From Deltaproteobacteria bacterium (GTDB lineage Bacteria; Desulfobacterota; DSM-4660; Desulfatiglandales; B25-G16), in NCBI GenBank assembly GCA_019310745.1, contig JAFDDS010000053.1, forward strand, positions 1 through 5,866: DNA of 5,866 nucleotides. The letters are read 5' to 3'. Shown one piece after another: positions 5,208-5,866 of this stretch. The translations under genes were made by a program, and so were the position numbers. Under the pieces are notes generated by a model that saw only the letters and a program-made list of their open reading frames with translations, was not told the DNA's origin and searched no databases. Each line of letters opens with the position of its first letter. Position 1 is the first letter of the stretch.

Positions 5208-5866
5208 ATGAGGTACGCAGAGACTGGGTTTAATTTAGAAGTTGATCTATCCCGAGGAAACATTGAGAGGGTAGAAACCGACCCAAGAGAAACCGAACTC
5301 TATCTTGGGGGTCTAGGTACAAACGCTAAGATATTATGGGATAGGGTTCCCCCTGAAGTTGAACCTTTTTCTCCGGATAATCTACTCATATTCAGCGCCG
5401 GTCTTTTATGTGGAACACCTGCTGTCGGATGTAACCGTACCATTGTTTCTACCATTTCTCCTCAGACTTTGTTAATGGCATATTCAATGATGGGGGGATT
5501 TTGGGCGCCAGAATTAAAGTATGCCGGTTATGACAAAGTGATCATTCGCGGCAAATCCCCCAACCTGGTTTATTTGTGGATAAACAATGACAAAGTAGAA
5601 ATACGTGATGCATCTCATTTGCAGGGAAAAGGCGCTATTGAAACTGCAGAATTTATTAAAGAGGAGTTAAAAGAGCCGAAGGCTCAGGTATCTGCAATTG
5701 GCCTGGCCGGTGAAAATAGGGTTTATTTTGCTTCCATTGAGCAGGGTAGGTCGAGTGCCAGCCGGGGTGGAATAGGCGCCGTTATGGGAGACAAAGGATT
5801 AAAAGCGATAGCTGTTCGTGGAACAAAGGACATCAATAGTGCCCGACCCGTTGAATTTATGGAGCT
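5208..5866 (+). CDS. bamB: Tungsten-containing aldehyde:ferredoxin oxidoreductase family protein, BamB-type benzoyl-CoA reductase subunit (partial, C-terminus outside window)
   Basis: The first 219 codons of a protein normally about 650 residues long. The N-terminal domain of the aldehyde:ferredoxin oxidoreductase family, which binds the bis-pterin tungsten cofactor, is recognisable: YLGGLGTNAKILWD (32-45), LIFSAGLLCGTPA (60-72), MGGFWAPELKYAGYDK (95-110) and ASRGGIGAVMGDKGLKA (184-200). Wording such as MRYAETG at the start, DRVPPEVEPFSPDN and GFWAPELKYAG matches my memory of BamB proteins better than simple aldehyde oxidoreductases. BamB is the active-site subunit of the ATP-independent class II benzoyl-CoA reductase, which reduces benzoyl-CoA to cyclohexa-1,5-diene-1-carbonyl-CoA in obligate anaerobes. 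The cysteines for the [4Fe-4S] cluster and the tungsten ligand lie further on, outside the window. AAAGG at 7 nt supports the ATG. It is transcribed away from the beta-oxidation operon. BamB paralogues of unknown substrate exist, so the exact substrate is inference. Confidence 0.85.
   Translation, partial: MRYAETGFNLEVDLSRGNIERVETDPRETELYLGGLGTNAKILWDRVPPEVEPFSPDNLLIFSAGLLCGTPAVGCNRTIVSTISPQTLLMAYSMMGGFWAPELKYAGYDKVIIRGKSPNLVYLWINNDKVEIRDASHLQGKGAIETAEFIKEELKEPKAQVSAIGLAGENRVYFASIEQGRSSASRGGIGAVMGDKGLKAIAVRGTKDINSARPVEFME

Overview
The window looks like part of a chromosome from a strictly anaerobic bacterium, most likely a sulfate-reducing or syntrophic member of the Desulfobacterota (former Deltaproteobacteria). 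The main reasons are a BamB-type tungsten oxidoreductase gene, beta-oxidation genes with bacterial Shine-Dalgarno sites, a thiolase with an extra N-terminal segment, and sigma-70-like promoters. The DNA is moderately AT-rich by eye, and the intergenic regions are clearly more AT-rich than the genes. This assignment is inference; there is no rRNA or marker gene here.

Left part (1-4050, all on the minus strand, transcribed right to left): thiolase (427 aa), enoyl-CoA hydratase/crotonase (262 aa), acyl-CoA dehydrogenase (383 aa), then the first 184 residues of a coenzyme-B12-dependent acyl-CoA mutase large subunit that runs off the left edge. A promoter candidate with a palindrome over its -35 box lies upstream of the thiolase (about 4114-4143). 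The 94-nt gap between thiolase and hydratase holds a large imperfect inverted repeat. The mutase has Phe where methylmalonyl-CoA mutases have the substrate-contacting Tyr, which points to isobutyryl-CoA-type chemistry. Together the genes could carry isobutyryl-CoA to butyryl-CoA, crotonyl-CoA, 3-hydroxybutyryl-CoA, (acetoacetyl-CoA) and acetyl-CoA. The 3-hydroxyacyl-CoA dehydrogenase step is not encoded here.

Middle part (4051-4351): an AT-rich divergent control region of about 300 bp with one promoter candidate on each strand and several short palindromes.

Right-middle part (4352-4998, plus strand): a two-gene unit. The first gene is a 58-aa DUF2080-like protein with an AbrB-like GNSGRVYLP motif. 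The second is a 145-aa GNAT-family N-acetyltransferase with a TTG start behind a strong ribosome-binding site. A hairpin terminator (5107-5134) closes the unit.

Right edge (5208-5866, plus strand): the first 219 codons of an aldehyde:ferredoxin oxidoreductase family protein of the BamB type, the catalytic subunit of class II benzoyl-CoA reductase, with its own ribosome-binding site and a weak promoter candidate. The window therefore appears to lie in a locus for anaerobic breakdown of aromatic/alicyclic acids and of the short-chain acyl-CoAs they yield, with a small acetyltransferase unit between the two modules. No tRNA, rRNA, CRISPR array or insertion sequence was seen.
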